Notes: generated by a model from the letters alone, not told the origin. Positions 45,486 to 56,575 are shown, counted from the stretch's first letter. The stretch: DNA of 64,000 nucleotides from Auanema rhodensis (GCA_964057225.1 OZ059895.1:12214001-12278000), one strand, 5' to 3'. Numbers and translations: made by a program.

Positions 45486-48400
45486 TTGAGAGAAGAAGGT
45501 GATTCCTCTTCTTCTTCTCACTCTTCTTCTCTAACAATTAGAACGAGAAGTAAAAGCAGAAAGGCCATCACTGAGGAAACACCTCGGGCACCTACTACAG
45601 TACGAAATAGATCACCAAGTCGGTGGGCCGCTGCTATAACTAAAGCTTTTGAAAGAAAAATGACTCCTACCTCTCCATCTCCTAATTCTAATGTTGCTCC
45701 ACCCTCTAGAAATATGGCAACTATTTTGAATTGCCATCTCTGTCCCAGGTATGACGGCTCTCGTAGCTTTCGTTCTTTTGTTGAATCTTTAAATAGATTT
45801 TTTAATGTTATGAATCTAAGCTTACCTGAGAGACTATTAATTTTGCCTCTTCTTTTGGAATCAAATGAAACAGCTCTCTCCTTGTATAATAGTATTCCTA
45901 GTGGCATAAGAACTAATGGCCCATGGATTGTTTTGATGGATCAGCTCACTGAGCTTTTAGCGCCTAAAACAGATAAAAATTTCACCATAGCGCTTATTCA
46001 TCGAGTACAACAAGGAGATAAATCTGTTCTTGATTTTAGTATGGAATTAGAGAGAATGGCAAGCACCATAATGTCACCAATGGATCCCGAGCGGGAACCA
46101 ATGTTGAAAACGGCATTTTTAAATGGTTTAAAAGAGGAACTGGGTATTGCGGTTTTAACTAAAAACCCCGCCACTTATGAACAAGCTAAGAAATTAGCTA
46201 GGTTTGAAGAAGGCGTTCGAAATAGCTTCATGAAAAGAAATGAAGACACCAGCACCTTGAAGGAGCTCATAAATGCTTTACAGCATAAATTAAGCTTTAG
46301 TGAAGAAAGAGAAAGAAGTAGGAATAATAATAATAATAAAAATTATAAAAATAATAAAAATAATAAAAAAAATAATAACTGGACTCAGCACAATAATGGC
46401 TCTAATGATTATGAGCGAGAGAGAGAGCGACCTTCTGCCGTACGTTATAATAATAATAACTCGCAGAACGGGAATATGAATAGGCGTCCTAACCCGGGAA
46501 ACCGCCCATTTGCCAATGGCAGAAATGCCAATAGCTCGTCTTGGAACCCTAGGCCTAGTTCCCCAAGAAGACAAAAACCATCAGCCAATGGGAATGGTAA
46601 CTCAAGGGTATACAGCGTAGCGACCCCATTCATGCCACCGGTCACGTTGTGCCTGACTTTATTGGCACTCTCATGCCTTCCCTTTGGGTTGGCAAAATAT
46701 CAGATTTGCGCTCAATCTGAAGGGGGTATATTAGTAACACCTCCTGTGGTCACAGGCTGCCATAAGGCAGAAATTGAAAAGGCTCACAGTGTTGAGGTAG
46801 AAATATATCTACCAAAGGCTGAGATAGAGTCATGGGAAGCATGGAAATGCTATGTGAAAAAGTATAAAAGCTGTGTGAGAGATTTCATGTTTTTGAGAGA
46901 TCGTAACACCACATTCTCTCATATTGAAACAGTAGATAAGAAAGATTGTGTTCGAGCACATAGAAATCGTATGTGGAATGATAAAATCATGAATGCCCAA
47001 CAGCATTCAGTTTTTGAAACACCATTAAACGAGCATAATCCAACTCGCTCTTGGTCCACTGAAGAATGTGTAGAAATTGAACAATTTGTATTGAAGCGAG
47101 GGATAATAACTAGATTGAAAGAAGATCACATTGTATCAGACTTATTTATAAATACTGATAATTGTAAAGGAAATGAAGGGTTTTGTGCAACTGGTGAAGG
47201 TGCAGTTATCTGGCAACCACCTATCCTATCAGTTGTCTGTCACTATCAAAAACTTGGCCCCTTCTCCGCCATGTTGGGTGATCATATTCTTCTAGTTCAC
47301 TCTATTGAAAGCGCTTTTGTTCTCCAAAATCATTTCACATCCGCTCACGTTCAATCTTGTTTCGAATTCGCTGTTTTTGAATCATCTTCTGAGGCAATTA
47401 TCCGATTCACAGCATATCCCCGTGTTTATAATTTGCTTGATCTTTCCAATACTTTGCTTAATGCTGATAGACGCAGAAATAAACGTAATGCATTACCTCA
47501 AAAACATCGCTCTTTCAGTGATGATTATCTTTTTGTTAATGCGAAATCCCAACCATATGCGTTTCCATTTCTAAGACCTACTTTCATTTTTGGATCTGCA
47601 TCTATCACTAAGTTTTACGCAAAATATATGAGATATGCAGCTACATCATCTTATGAGAGTTTGCTCCAATTCGCGATAGATAATCCACTGTTCATTGACA
47701 CAATTGTTAGTTTAGGATTGACAAAAGATCATATAACTAACTGGGCAAAGTCTAATAATTTCAAAGATCCCAATCTTTTGATTTTACAATGTATGGGTAT
47801 AGAGGAAATTAAACTGGCTACTAGACAGATGATTAATAGCATGAAATTGGATGATCTTATCACTCAAGTAGCTCGTCGTATAGAAGTTCCTCGGTTAAAA
47901 AGATCTTTGATGAAATCTACAACATCCATAGAAGATTTCTTTCGAGGAATGGCTCACGCAGTAGTATATCAAGCCACAATTCTTGATGGTACACAAACAG
48001 TTCCATCAATTGAACAGTTGGCAAGAGCCTTATATCCATCTATATTACCACGCAGTGGAAATATGAATCAATCTGAAATTATTGCAACTGCTCAAGGCAT
48101 GTTATTCATGATCCAACAACAATCGGGAAAAGAACAAATATCTCGTGACATGCAAGTCAGTCGACAACAAAAAGCTGATGCTACTGTTAGAAATAACCAA
48201 GAGCAAGATTTAGCAATTATATCCAAGCTGCCTGACTATCACAACCTTTATACAAAGAATAGTACAGCATATTATGGATTTCCTCCACAGTCCATCGAAT
48301 ACCCACAGGAAAATCCTAAATTCAATAAAACAGAAGTTTTAGAATTCATAAGTTGGGTTAAAACTCAAATCACAACTGATAAAAATATGGTACAGCATAC

Positions 48401-51400
48401 TACTGTAACCCCAATAACTGCCACCAAAACTACAATTCGTAGTTTAACAACTCCTACCCCTAATGCGTACGAGAGAGGTCGAGAGTTGTATGTAGCAGAA
48501 GTATATGACAATGTTCTCCACAAATCAGAGCATAAAACTAAAACGATAATAGATAATAAGTTGAATTATGGGTTTGAGAAAGCGCGTCTCTCCATAATTG
48601 ACGAATTTCATCAACAGTTTCATACCATCTGTAAATCTCAAATGGAAACTGTAAAAAGCTGGCAAGCTATATTACGTATACATCCTACAATAGGAGTAAG
48701 AGCTATGCTTCAGCGGGATGATATCGTTGCCCGATTTGTTGGAAGAAATGTTTTAAAAATAACAACTTGTCAGGAAATAGAACCACATTTTATTTATCGT
48801 AATCATTCTTACAATGATAAATGTTATGCAGAGACCCCTGTTTTAACACACGATAAACAATTATTCTTTGCTCCTATCGATAGCTACGATTTGAGCACTG
48901 AAGGACATGAGATCAATTGTGAACACAAAGAGACAGAAATTTGGTATGAAAATGGAACATGGAGAGATTATAAAGGTGACACACATAAAGTAGATAGTAT
49001 TCATTCAGAAAAACATGATCATTATGCTGAATTGAGTAAACTTCGATTCACAGGGCGGAATTTGTTTGAAAATTCGACTGAAAAATCCTTAGCCCTATCT
49101 ATTGGATTAACTTATGGTTATAGTTTATCTACTTCACCTCACCATGATCTTCTCCGCGTAATTTCTCGTTCACGTGATTGGCCTCAAATTTCCTCTTTCA
49201 TCTTCAAAGGAAGTAAACTTATAAGAGATGCCAGGAAAATTGTTTTCTCCAATTGGGATCTCTTCATTGACTTTTGTATAGGTTCAATTGAACGAACACT
49301 CATTACCATCGGTTGTATAACTCTGATATTATGTCTAATGATAGCATTATATTTCACTATAAAATGTTATCTCTCCCCTACTTCTATGTTAAAAATAAAC
49401 CATATCATGTTGAGCCCAACAGCTCCACCACTTGAGGGAGATGAGATTCATGAAACAGTTAGTGATGAATTGATGCGGAGCTATTTTCCCACCATCATAA
49501 CTTACATTCCTTTAGCCATACCTTTTGTATGTCACACAGCAACGAAGAAAGATGGACACATGTTACCGTTTGTTCATATTGACATTGAAGGTAGAGGACT
49601 GTTAGCATTATGGGATTCTGGAGCTACTGTCTCATATATTCCGTTCTCCACATTGGCATATATTGGAAGACAATATTTTACAAAATATTCTAAATCTGCA
49701 TCCACTGCAAATGGATCAGAGTTTCGCTTTGTAGGAAAATGCAGGTTAGATGTGGGTATAGCAGGTTACCAAGTGGAACACGAATTTTTAATATCTGAAG
49801 ACAATGACTGTCCAGGACAAATGTTACTTGGTACTGATTTTATGCGTACGTTGGAAGAAAGAAAGATATTTACTACATTAAAACTATGTAAAGGAAAGTT
49901 GATTGTTGGTAATATGGAAACACCCTTAGTAAAACCTGGTTGTTTTGCATATAAAACCACGACTAAAACAGTAAATATCATAAGTTTGTCCACAGTAACA
50001 GTTCCACCACACAGTACCTCCCATATATCTTTGCAAACGGGACCAGAATTAGATTTTGATCAATATGCTCTTTTAAAATCTAGCACAGGTCCTATCTCAA
50101 TTCCAGATGCCGCCATAGGACCTTTTCCTATTACTATGGTAGTATCAAACAATTCTTCAAAGCCAATTAAAATTAATAAAAATGACCACATTGGTTCAGG
50201 ACTTATAGCATCTAAAGAAATTATGAACGATTATGTTCCACCTGAAGCTGATTGGGAAGATAAGTTACCAACTTTTCCTCAGCATCTTTTGGATGATTTG
50301 AACTTCAATTCTTGCACTCTGTCCCATAAAATGAAGAAAAATCTGATCACAATCATTAAGGAAAACCAAACGGCATTTTTCAACCATGATCATAATATTG
50401 GTCTCTTTTGCGGACCAGTTGAACATGCCATTCCTATAAGATCTGATATGGATTTTCCAAAAAGTAGATCTTACAGAGTACCATTGGGTAAGCAAGAAGA
50501 AGTAGAACGGCAAGTGAAAGAAATGTTGTCGCAAGGTATAATCGAAAATTCGACGGCTACTTTCACTAGTCCAGTTGTTCTTGTGAAAAAGAAAGATAAT
50601 TCTTTCCGGTTCGTTACTGACTTTAGAGCATTGAATAGTGTTACTAAGAAACAAACATACAGCATCCCACACATTCCTGATATCATAGACTTAGCGGCTG
50701 GAGCTCAGTTCTTTTCGAATTTTGATCTCATTTCTGGTTTCTTCCAAATACCGTTGAAACGCTCAGATAGATACCTAACTGCTTTTACCACTCCATCAGG
50801 TACCTATCAGTATTGCCGAATGCCTATGGGATTGTGTGGAGCGCCACACACTTTTCAATCCGCAGTACGATACTTGCAATCTCTTGTTAGATGCAAACTG
50901 TTTGTATATCTAGATGATTTGCTAATAATTTCGAACTCAGCTGAAGAACATTTAAGAGATATACAAGAAGTGCTGAAAAAGGTCACTGAACTAGGGTTAA
51001 AAATTAAGTTATCTAAATGTTGCTTTGCAGCCACTGAAGTAAAGTTTTTGGGTTTTATAATAGGTAGAAATGGTGTTAAACCAGATCCTGCTAAAATACA
51101 GGCTGTTTCCGAATTTCCAAATCCAAGCACAGTTACGGCTGTCAGATCCTTTCTAGGTATGACTAACTATTTTCGACGGTTTATTCAAAATTATGCCGGA
51201 ATAGCTGAGCCATTGTATAAGTTAACACATAAGGATACTCCTTTTGAGTGGAAATCGGAACATGCAGACGCATTTAAAACTTTAAAAACATTACTGTGTA
51301 CTGCCCCTGTACTGAAACCTCCTAAAGCAGACCAACCTTTTGTTATAGAAAGTGATGGCAGTATGATCGCTGTGGGAGCAGTTTTATTGCAATCAGCAGA

Positions 51401-53093
51401 GAAAAATTCTCCATTACACCCGATTGCGTTCGCTAGTAGAAAGTTGACTCCAGCGGAACGGAAATATCCTCCTATTGAAGTTGAAGCACTCGGTTTAGTC
51501 TTTGCTCTTCAACAATTCCGTACCTATGTATTAGGAGTACCTACCACAGTTATCACAGATCACCGACCATTAACCAGTTTAATGTCGCGTAAAGATCTCA
51601 TAGGTAGATTAGCCAAGTATCAACTAATGATACAAGATTTCAACATAAAGATTGAATATCGTCCTGGCAAATTAAACAGTGTCTGTGATGCTCTCTCCAG
51701 GTATATAGGAAACGAAGCAAATGACAGTCGTCCTACTAAACCAAAGGACAAAGTAAAACCTGTTGATGCTTTTATTGCTCATATTACAACTATTTCTTCT
51801 ATTGACCAACTAAATTGTGAAGAAATACGGAAAGTTCAAGCTGGAGTTCCCTGGATTCGCGAAGCACTTTCTCAAATTAATAATGATAACTGTCCGGCTA
51901 ATATATCAGACCGGTATGAAGAACGAGAAGGCATATTACATGCAAAACAAGCGAAAAATTATTTAAAACCATCTATTATTTTACCTCGAAACGACAAAAT
52001 AACTGATGTTGTCATCAAATTTTTTCTCGAAGATTCCAAAATTGGTGCACACCTAGGTATAAATAAAACTACTGATGCGATTCGACGACGATTCTTTTGG
52101 ACTAACATGGTTCCACAAATAACTGAATTTATTAATCGTTGTACAAAATGTGCAAGTAGGAAATCTAACTCACACCAATCGTATATTCAACCTATGGGAA
52201 GATTTGTTATACCCGAAAAGCCATTTGATCGTATTCATGTAGATATACTAGGTCCTTTACCTCGCACTAATGATGGACATCGATACATCTTGAGTATTCA
52301 AGACGCTTTTAGTAAATGGGGAACAACTTGCCCATTAATAACACAAACGGCTACTGAAATCACAAAAGCGTTTGTAATTAGATTTGTTTTCATATATGGA
52401 CCACCAATGAGTATGATAACCGATAATGGTAGTAGCTTTTTGTCATCTGAATTTCAAGCTATGTGTAAACAATTTGGAATTAAACACACTACTACGCTAC
52501 CATATCATAAAAATGCTAATGGACAAGTTGAGAGACTTCATAGAACTTTAGAAGAAGCTCTCTCTTCATTCGTGAATGAACAACAAACTAACTGGGATAT
52601 ACACCTACCCAAAGTTATGTTTGCGATCAATACGTTACCAAACTCATCAACATCTATTAGTCCATATGTTGTATTATTTGGTCGGGATGCAAGACTTCCT
52701 ATTGACCATCAATTGCCTGGAAATAATCTTCAAACTGAAGAACCAGCCAATCCTACAGAAGATTTTGTCAATAGATCGCTAATACAAAATGAAAGCACAT
52801 CTAATATAGTAAAAGATAGAATTGAAACATGCACAAAGAAGAATGAACAACGGTACAATACACGAAATAGAACACAAAATAAAGAAATTCAGGTTAATGA
52901 CTTAGTTATGATAAAAGTGAATTCTACTCGAAACAAACTAACACCTTCATTCGAAGGGCCTTATTTAGTTACAGCAGTTCAAAGATCTTTCGTCGTGGTT
53001 CAAACAGATAAAGGAAAAAGCAGAAGAGTACACAAGGACTTCGTCAAACCTTACCAACGGACAACATCTATTCCGGTTATCACAATTTCTTGA
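45486..53093 (+). CDS. Gag-Env-Protease-RT-RNaseH-Integrase polyprotein
   Basis: 2535 codons counted from TTG at 45486; the frame is open from 45339 and the first ATG is 45660. Residues 85-250: Gag core (CPRYDGSR, GPW); 279-300 N/K-rich; no CCHC knuckle. 380-403: signal-peptide-like. 404-1270: envelope-like ectodomain, furin-like RRRNKR (662-667), N-glycosylation sites N474, N925, N947, N1106, N1156, N1196. 1271-1295: membrane anchor. 1311-1315: PTAPP. Protease D1377 (DSG). Reverse transcriptase D1747, D1810, D1811 (YLDD). RNase H D1956, E1998 or E2000, D2025, D2068. Integrase C2219/C2222, D2253, D2313, E2349 (D,D35E), GPY at 2491. The first zinc-finger histidine of integrase appears replaced (E2182). 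Usual Gypsy elements carry env after pol; here it lies between gag and protease in frame, so Pol would hang on the cytosolic side of a membrane-anchored Env unless cleaved or spliced apart. The virus family of Env is not recognised. Confidence 0.93.
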   Translation: MREEGDSSSSSHSSSLTIRTRSKSRKAITEETPRAPTTVRNRSPSRWAAAITKAFERKMTPTSPSPNSNVAPPSRNMATILNCHLCPRYDGSRSFRSFVESLNRFFNVMNLSLPERLLILPLLLESNETALSLYNSIPSGIRTNGPWIVLMDQLTELLAPKTDKNFTIALIHRVQQGDKSVLDFSMELERMASTIMSPMDPEREPMLKTAFLNGLKEELGIAVLTKNPATYEQAKKLARFEEGVRNSFMKRNEDTSTLKELINALQHKLSFSEERERSRNNNNNKNYKNNKNNKKNNNWTQHNNGSNDYERERERPSAVRYNNNNSQNGNMNRRPNPGNRPFANGRNANSSSWNPRPSSPRRQKPSANGNGNSRVYSVATPFMPPVTLCLTLLALSCLPFGLAKYQICAQSEGGILVTPPVVTGCHKAEIEKAHSVEVEIYLPKAEIESWEAWKCYVKKYKSCVRDFMFLRDRNTTFSHIETVDKKDCVRAHRNRMWNDKIMNAQQHSVFETPLNEHNPTRSWSTEECVEIEQFVLKRGIITRLKEDHIVSDLFINTDNCKGNEGFCATGEGAVIWQPPILSVVCHYQKLGPFSAMLGDHILLVHSIESAFVLQNHFTSAHVQSCFEFAVFESSSEAIIRFTAYPRVYNLLDLSNTLLNADRRRNKRNALPQKHRSFSDDYLFVNAKSQPYAFPFLRPTFIFGSASITKFYAKYMRYAATSSYESLLQFAIDNPLFIDTIVSLGLTKDHITNWAKSNNFKDPNLLILQCMGIEEIKLATRQMINSMKLDDLITQVARRIEVPRLKRSLMKSTTSIEDFFRGMAHAVVYQATILDGTQTVPSIEQLARALYPSILPRSGNMNQSEIIATAQGMLFMIQQQSGKEQISRDMQVSRQQKADATVRNNQEQDLAIISKLPDYHNLYTKNSTAYYGFPPQSIEYPQENPKFNKTEVLEFISWVKTQITTDKNMVQHTTVTPITATKTTIRSLTTPTPNAYERGRELYVAEVYDNVLHKSEHKTKTIIDNKLNYGFEKARLSIIDEFHQQFHTICKSQMETVKSWQAILRIHPTIGVRAMLQRDDIVARFVGRNVLKITTCQEIEPHFIYRNHSYNDKCYAETPVLTHDKQLFFAPIDSYDLSTEGHEINCEHKETEIWYENGTWRDYKGDTHKVDSIHSEKHDHYAELSKLRFTGRNLFENSTEKSLALSIGLTYGYSLSTSPHHDLLRVISRSRDWPQISSFIFKGSKLIRDARKIVFSNWDLFIDFCIGSIERTLITIGCITLILCLMIALYFTIKCYLSPTSMLKINHIMLSPTAPPLEGDEIHETVSDELMRSYFPTIITYIPLAIPFVCHTATKKDGHMLPFVHIDIEGRGLLALWDSGATVSYIPFSTLAYIGRQYFTKYSKSASTANGSEFRFVGKCRLDVGIAGYQVEHEFLISEDNDCPGQMLLGTDFMRTLEERKIFTTLKLCKGKLIVGNMETPLVKPGCFAYKTTTKTVNIISLSTVTVPPHSTSHISLQTGPELDFDQYALLKSSTGPISIPDAAIGPFPITMVVSNNSSKPIKINKNDHIGSGLIASKEIMNDYVPPEADWEDKLPTFPQHLLDDLNFNSCTLSHKMKKNLITIIKENQTAFFNHDHNIGLFCGPVEHAIPIRSDMDFPKSRSYRVPLGKQEEVERQVKEMLSQGIIENSTATFTSPVVLVKKKDNSFRFVTDFRALNSVTKKQTYSIPHIPDIIDLAAGAQFFSNFDLISGFFQIPLKRSDRYLTAFTTPSGTYQYCRMPMGLCGAPHTFQSAVRYLQSLVRCKLFVYLDDLLIISNSAEEHLRDIQEVLKKVTELGLKIKLSKCCFAATEVKFLGFIIGRNGVKPDPAKIQAVSEFPNPSTVTAVRSFLGMTNYFRRFIQNYAGIAEPLYKLTHKDTPFEWKSEHADAFKTLKTLLCTAPVLKPPKADQPFVIESDGSMIAVGAVLLQSAEKNSPLHPIAFASRKLTPAERKYPPIEVEALGLVFALQQFRTYVLGVPTTVITDHRPLTSLMSRKDLIGRLAKYQLMIQDFNIKIEYRPGKLNSVCDALSRYIGNEANDSRPTKPKDKVKPVDAFIAHITTISSIDQLNCEEIRKVQAGVPWIREALSQINNDNCPANISDRYEEREGILHAKQAKNYLKPSIILPRNDKITDVVIKFFLEDSKIGAHLGINKTTDAIRRRFFWTNMVPQITEFINRCTKCASRKSNSHQSYIQPMGRFVIPEKPFDRIHVDILGPLPRTNDGHRYILSIQDAFSKWGTTCPLITQTATEITKAFVIRFVFIYGPPMSMITDNGSSFLSSEFQAMCKQFGIKHTTTLPYHKNANGQVERLHRTLEEALSSFVNEQQTNWDIHLPKVMFAINTLPNSSTSISPYVVLFGRDARLPIDHQLPGNNLQTEEPANPTEDFVNRSLIQNESTSNIVKDRIETCTKKNEQRYNTRNRTQNKEIQVNDLVMIKVNSTRNKLTPSFEGPYLVTAVQRSFVVVQTDKGKSRRVHKDFVKPYQRTTSIPVITIS

Positions 53094-53694
53094 AGGTAGT
53101 TTTTTTTTTAACAAAATCAAATTGTTGAAATTTTTTTATTTTATTTTGTGCCATTTCTGATTGTACCACTTCTTTGTTGTTGATTGATTTTCTCTGAGAA
53201 GTCTGCTATTGTTTTACAAAAGTTTGTTTTATTACTCCAACTCTCATTGAGTAGATTTTTTTTTCAACATTCTCTTGTGAATTTTGCTATTTTTTATGCT
53301 TAATCATTACTTGTATTCACCTTATGGACATTAGTCATACGGGTTAAACGAGTTTTCATTTTTTTGTACAGAACGGGCTCGACCTATTCTCAGGGTAACT
53401 CCGTACCTGTACAACTCGAGAAAATGAACGACTATATCACAGTCGAATGGTTTAGAAGCAAAGCTCTCGTTTGCAAGCATTTCACTACTCAAGTGAATGG
53501 AATAGAATCTATTCGATACTACATTTTGAATTCAACAAACTTGAAGAGACAATAGCTAAACTTTCAAATCGTATTGTATACATTATTTTTTATCGACTAC
53601 ACCATGATTTTTTTTGTTATCTTTTTCCAACATCCAACTATCTTAAAAAGTGAATTAATTTATTTTGTTTTTGAACGAGGACGTTCAACTTTTT
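53094..53694. other. 3' untranslated region of element 2
   Basis: T-rich sequence between the stop codon and the polypurine tract. A 63-codon frame at 53364-53555 has no recognisable features and lacks an ATG start. Confidence 0.55.
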
Positions 53695-53706
53695 AAGGTG
53701 GGGGGA
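53695..53706 (+). promoter_or_regulatory. Polypurine tract of element 2
   Basis: AAGGTGGGGGGA, purine-rich with one T, directly before the 3' LTR. Confidence 0.75.
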
Positions 53707-54087
53707 TGTCACATCTGCAAGCACATGGTAAACATGTGCGCGCTATTCAAATAGCGGGAGCCTGAACAAGCCCCGCCTACAACATGGGACACACATGGCA
53801 CTCTTGCTTCTGGCCTAACCCAGATAGGTTGTCTTATAGTCATGTGAGTCTCATCTCTATATCATCTATATATATACTCTATTTAATACTTTATTAGATC
53901 TCTTCATATTCTTTCTTAATGTAATTCTTATATTGTATTTTCTTGTTATCTGATAATGAATCTTTTTCTCTTTAAGTATTTGTCTTAATAAGGAAATCGG
54001 GGCGTTCGGGTCTGCCTACCTAAGGAACAAGGTAGAAGTACATATATTTTCCGACCATGAAAAGACGGGAAGAAACAATATGTAACG
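53707..54087 (+). repeat. 3' LTR of element 2
   Basis: 381 bp, apparently identical to the 5' LTR, which points to a recent insertion. Confidence 0.92.
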
Positions 54088-54091
54088 AGGG
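54088..54091. other. Target duplication AGGG, right of element 2
   Basis: Right-hand copy of the target duplication. Confidence 0.85.
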
Positions 54092-54189
54092 ATTTAGATG
54101 TAACGTAGAAAATTACATAACTAACATGAAATTGGAAAAAAAACAATAACGAGGATAAGTATGTAAATCATTGAATATCAGATATTTTC

Positions 54190-54309
54190 GCTTACGACCA
54201 TACCACGTTGAAAGTACGCCATCCCGTCCGATCTGGCAAGTCAAGCAACGTTGGGCCCGGTTAGTACTTGGATCGGAGACGGCTTGGGAATCCCGGGTGC
54301 CGTAAGCTT
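54190..54309 (+). rRNA. 5S ribosomal RNA
   Basis: Unit 72; consensus. Element 2 ends 102 bp upstream. Confidence 0.95.
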
Positions 54310-54718
54310 TTCAAATTTTTTTAACGATCATGCCACGTTGAAAGTACGCCATGCAGCTGATTTTCAATTTTATCTCTTCCGTAACAAATGTTTTTAATTT
54401 TCCAGCAGTTTTACTTAGATAGCTCAACCCAAGGCATCAAAATATCTTCAATCTTATTTCTATATTACAGTTATAAACCAGTAGTTTATGAACCTTAATC
54501 TTAACTTTACTGTTTCTACCTATTTCCTATTGAAACAAACAATGTTTTAACACTATACAACTGTGAAACCTTTTTTAATTTATTGTATTTGGAGCTCATA
54601 AGATTCAATATCATCGAGGGATTTAGATGTAGTGTGGAAAATTACATAACTAACATGAAATTGGAAAATAAGCAATAACGAGAATAAATATGTAAATCAT
54701 TGAATGACAGATATTTTC

Positions 54719-54751
54719 GCTTACGACCATACCACGTTGAAAATACGCCAT
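54719..54751 (+). pseudogene. 5S fragment (nt 1-33), short unit
   Basis: Unit 73; G25A; AATGACAG flank. Confidence 0.92.
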
Positions 54752-55118
54752 GCAGCTGATTTTCAATTTTATCTCTTCCGTAACAAATGTTTTCAATTTT
54801 CCAGCAGTTTTACTTAGATAGCTCAACCCAAGGCATCAAAATATCTTCAATCTTATTTTTTTATTACAGTTATAAACCAGTAGTTTATGAACCTTAATCT
54901 TAACTTCACTGTTTCTATCTATTTCCTATTGAATTAAACATTGTTTTAACACTATACAACTGTGAAACCTTTTTTAATTTATTGTATTTGGAGCTCATAA
55001 GATTTGATATCATCGAGGGATTTAGATGTAACGTAGAAAATTACATAACTAACATGAAATTGGAAAAAAAAACAATAACGAGGATAAGTATGTAAAACAT
55101 TGAATATCAGATATTTTC

Positions 55119-55238
55119 GCTTACGACCATACCACGTTGAAAGTACGCCATCCCGTCCGATCTGGCAAGTCAAGCAACGTTGGGCCCGGTTAGTACTTGG
55201 ATCGGAGACCGCTTGGGAATCCCGGGTGCCGTAAGCTT
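55119..55238 (+). rRNA. 5S ribosomal RNA, G92C variant
   Basis: Unit 74; G92C, in the expected box C. This change is confined to the right block. Confidence 0.92.
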
Positions 55239-55647
55239 TTCAAATTTTTTTAACGATCATGCCACGTTGAAAGTACGCCATGCAGCTGATTTTCAATTTT
55301 ATCTCTTTCGTAACAAATGTTTTCAATTTTCCAGCAGTTTTACTTAGATAGCTCAACCCAAGGCATCAAAATATCTTCAATCTTATTTCTATATTACAGT
55401 TATAAACCAGTAGGTTATGAACCTTAATCTTAACTTTACTGTTTCTATCTATTTCCTATTGAAACAAACAATGTTTTAACACTATACAACTGTGAAACCT
55501 TTTTTAATTTATTGTATTTGGAGCTCATAAGATTCAATATCATCGAGGGATTTAGATGTAACGTGGAAAATTACATAACTAACATGAAATTGGAAAATAA
55601 GCAATAACGAGGATAAATATGTAAATCATTGAATAACAGATATTTTC

Positions 55648-55680
55648 GCTTACGACCATACCACATTGAAAATACGCCAT
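55648..55680 (+). pseudogene. 5S fragment (nt 1-33), short unit
   Basis: Unit 75; G18A and G25A, followed by GCACCTG instead of GCAGCTG. Confidence 0.92.
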
Positions 55681-56046
55681 GCACCTGATTTTCAATTTTA
55701 TCTCTTCCGTAACAAATGTTTTCAATTTTCCAGCAGTTTTACTTAGATAGCTCAACCCAAGGCATCAAAATATCTTCAATCTTATTTCTATATTACATTT
55801 ATAAACCAGTAGTTCATGAACCTTCATCTTAACTTTACTGTTTCTATCTATTTCCTATTGAAACAAACATTGTTTTAACACTATACAACTGTGAAACCTT
55901 TTTTAATTTATTGTATTTGGAGCTCATAAGATTTGATATCATCGAGGGATTTAGATGTAACGTAGAAAATTACATAACTAACATGAAATTGGAAAAAAAA
56001 CAATAACGAGGATAAGTATGTAAATCATTGAATATCAGATATTTTC

Positions 56047-56166
56047 GCTTACGACCATACCACGTTGAAAGTACGCCATCCCGTCCGATCTGGCAAGTCA
56101 AGCAACGTTGGGCCCGGTTAGTACTTGGATCGGAGACGGCTTGGGAATCCCGGGTGCCGTAAGCTT
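56047..56166 (+). rRNA. 5S ribosomal RNA
   Basis: Unit 76; consensus, copy of unit 72. Confidence 0.95.
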
Positions 56167-56575
56167 TTCAAATTTTTTTAACGATCATGCCACGTTGAAA
56201 GTACGCCATGCAGCTGATTTTCAATTTTATCTCTTCCGTAACAAATGTTTTTAATTTTCCAGCAGTTTTACTTAGATAGCTCAACCCAAGGCATCAAAAT
56301 ATCTTCAATCTTATTTCTATATTACAGTTATAAACCAGTAGTTTATGAACCTTAATCTTAACTTTACTGTTTCTACCTATTTCCTATTGAAACAAACAAT
56401 GTTTTAACACTATACAACTGTGAAACCTTTTTTAATTTATTGTATTTGGAGCTCATAAGATTCAATATCATCGAGGGATTTAGATGTAGTGTGGAAAATT
56501 ACATAACTAACATGAAATTGGAAAATAAGCAATAACGAGAATAAATATGTAAATCATTGAATGACAGATATTTTC

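Larger units (their letters stand above)
43941..54087 (+). mobile_element. Gypsy-like LTR retrotransposon with Env between Gag and Pol, element 2
   Basis: 10147 bp with two apparently identical 381-bp LTRs and the target duplication AGGG on both sides. Order: LTR, primer-binding site, about 1.1 kb leader, one very long frame (Gag, envelope-like, protease, reverse transcriptase, RNase H, integrase), 0.6 kb trailer, polypurine tract, LTR. Polymerase order and the GPY/F integrase module mark it as Ty3/Gypsy. No inactivating change is visible in the catalytic motifs. Confidence 0.95.

Noticed and set aside
53364-53653. Small frames after integrase as a separate env gene
   Set aside because: Only about 60 codons, no signal peptide or anchor, no ATG for the first; Env is already present upstream.
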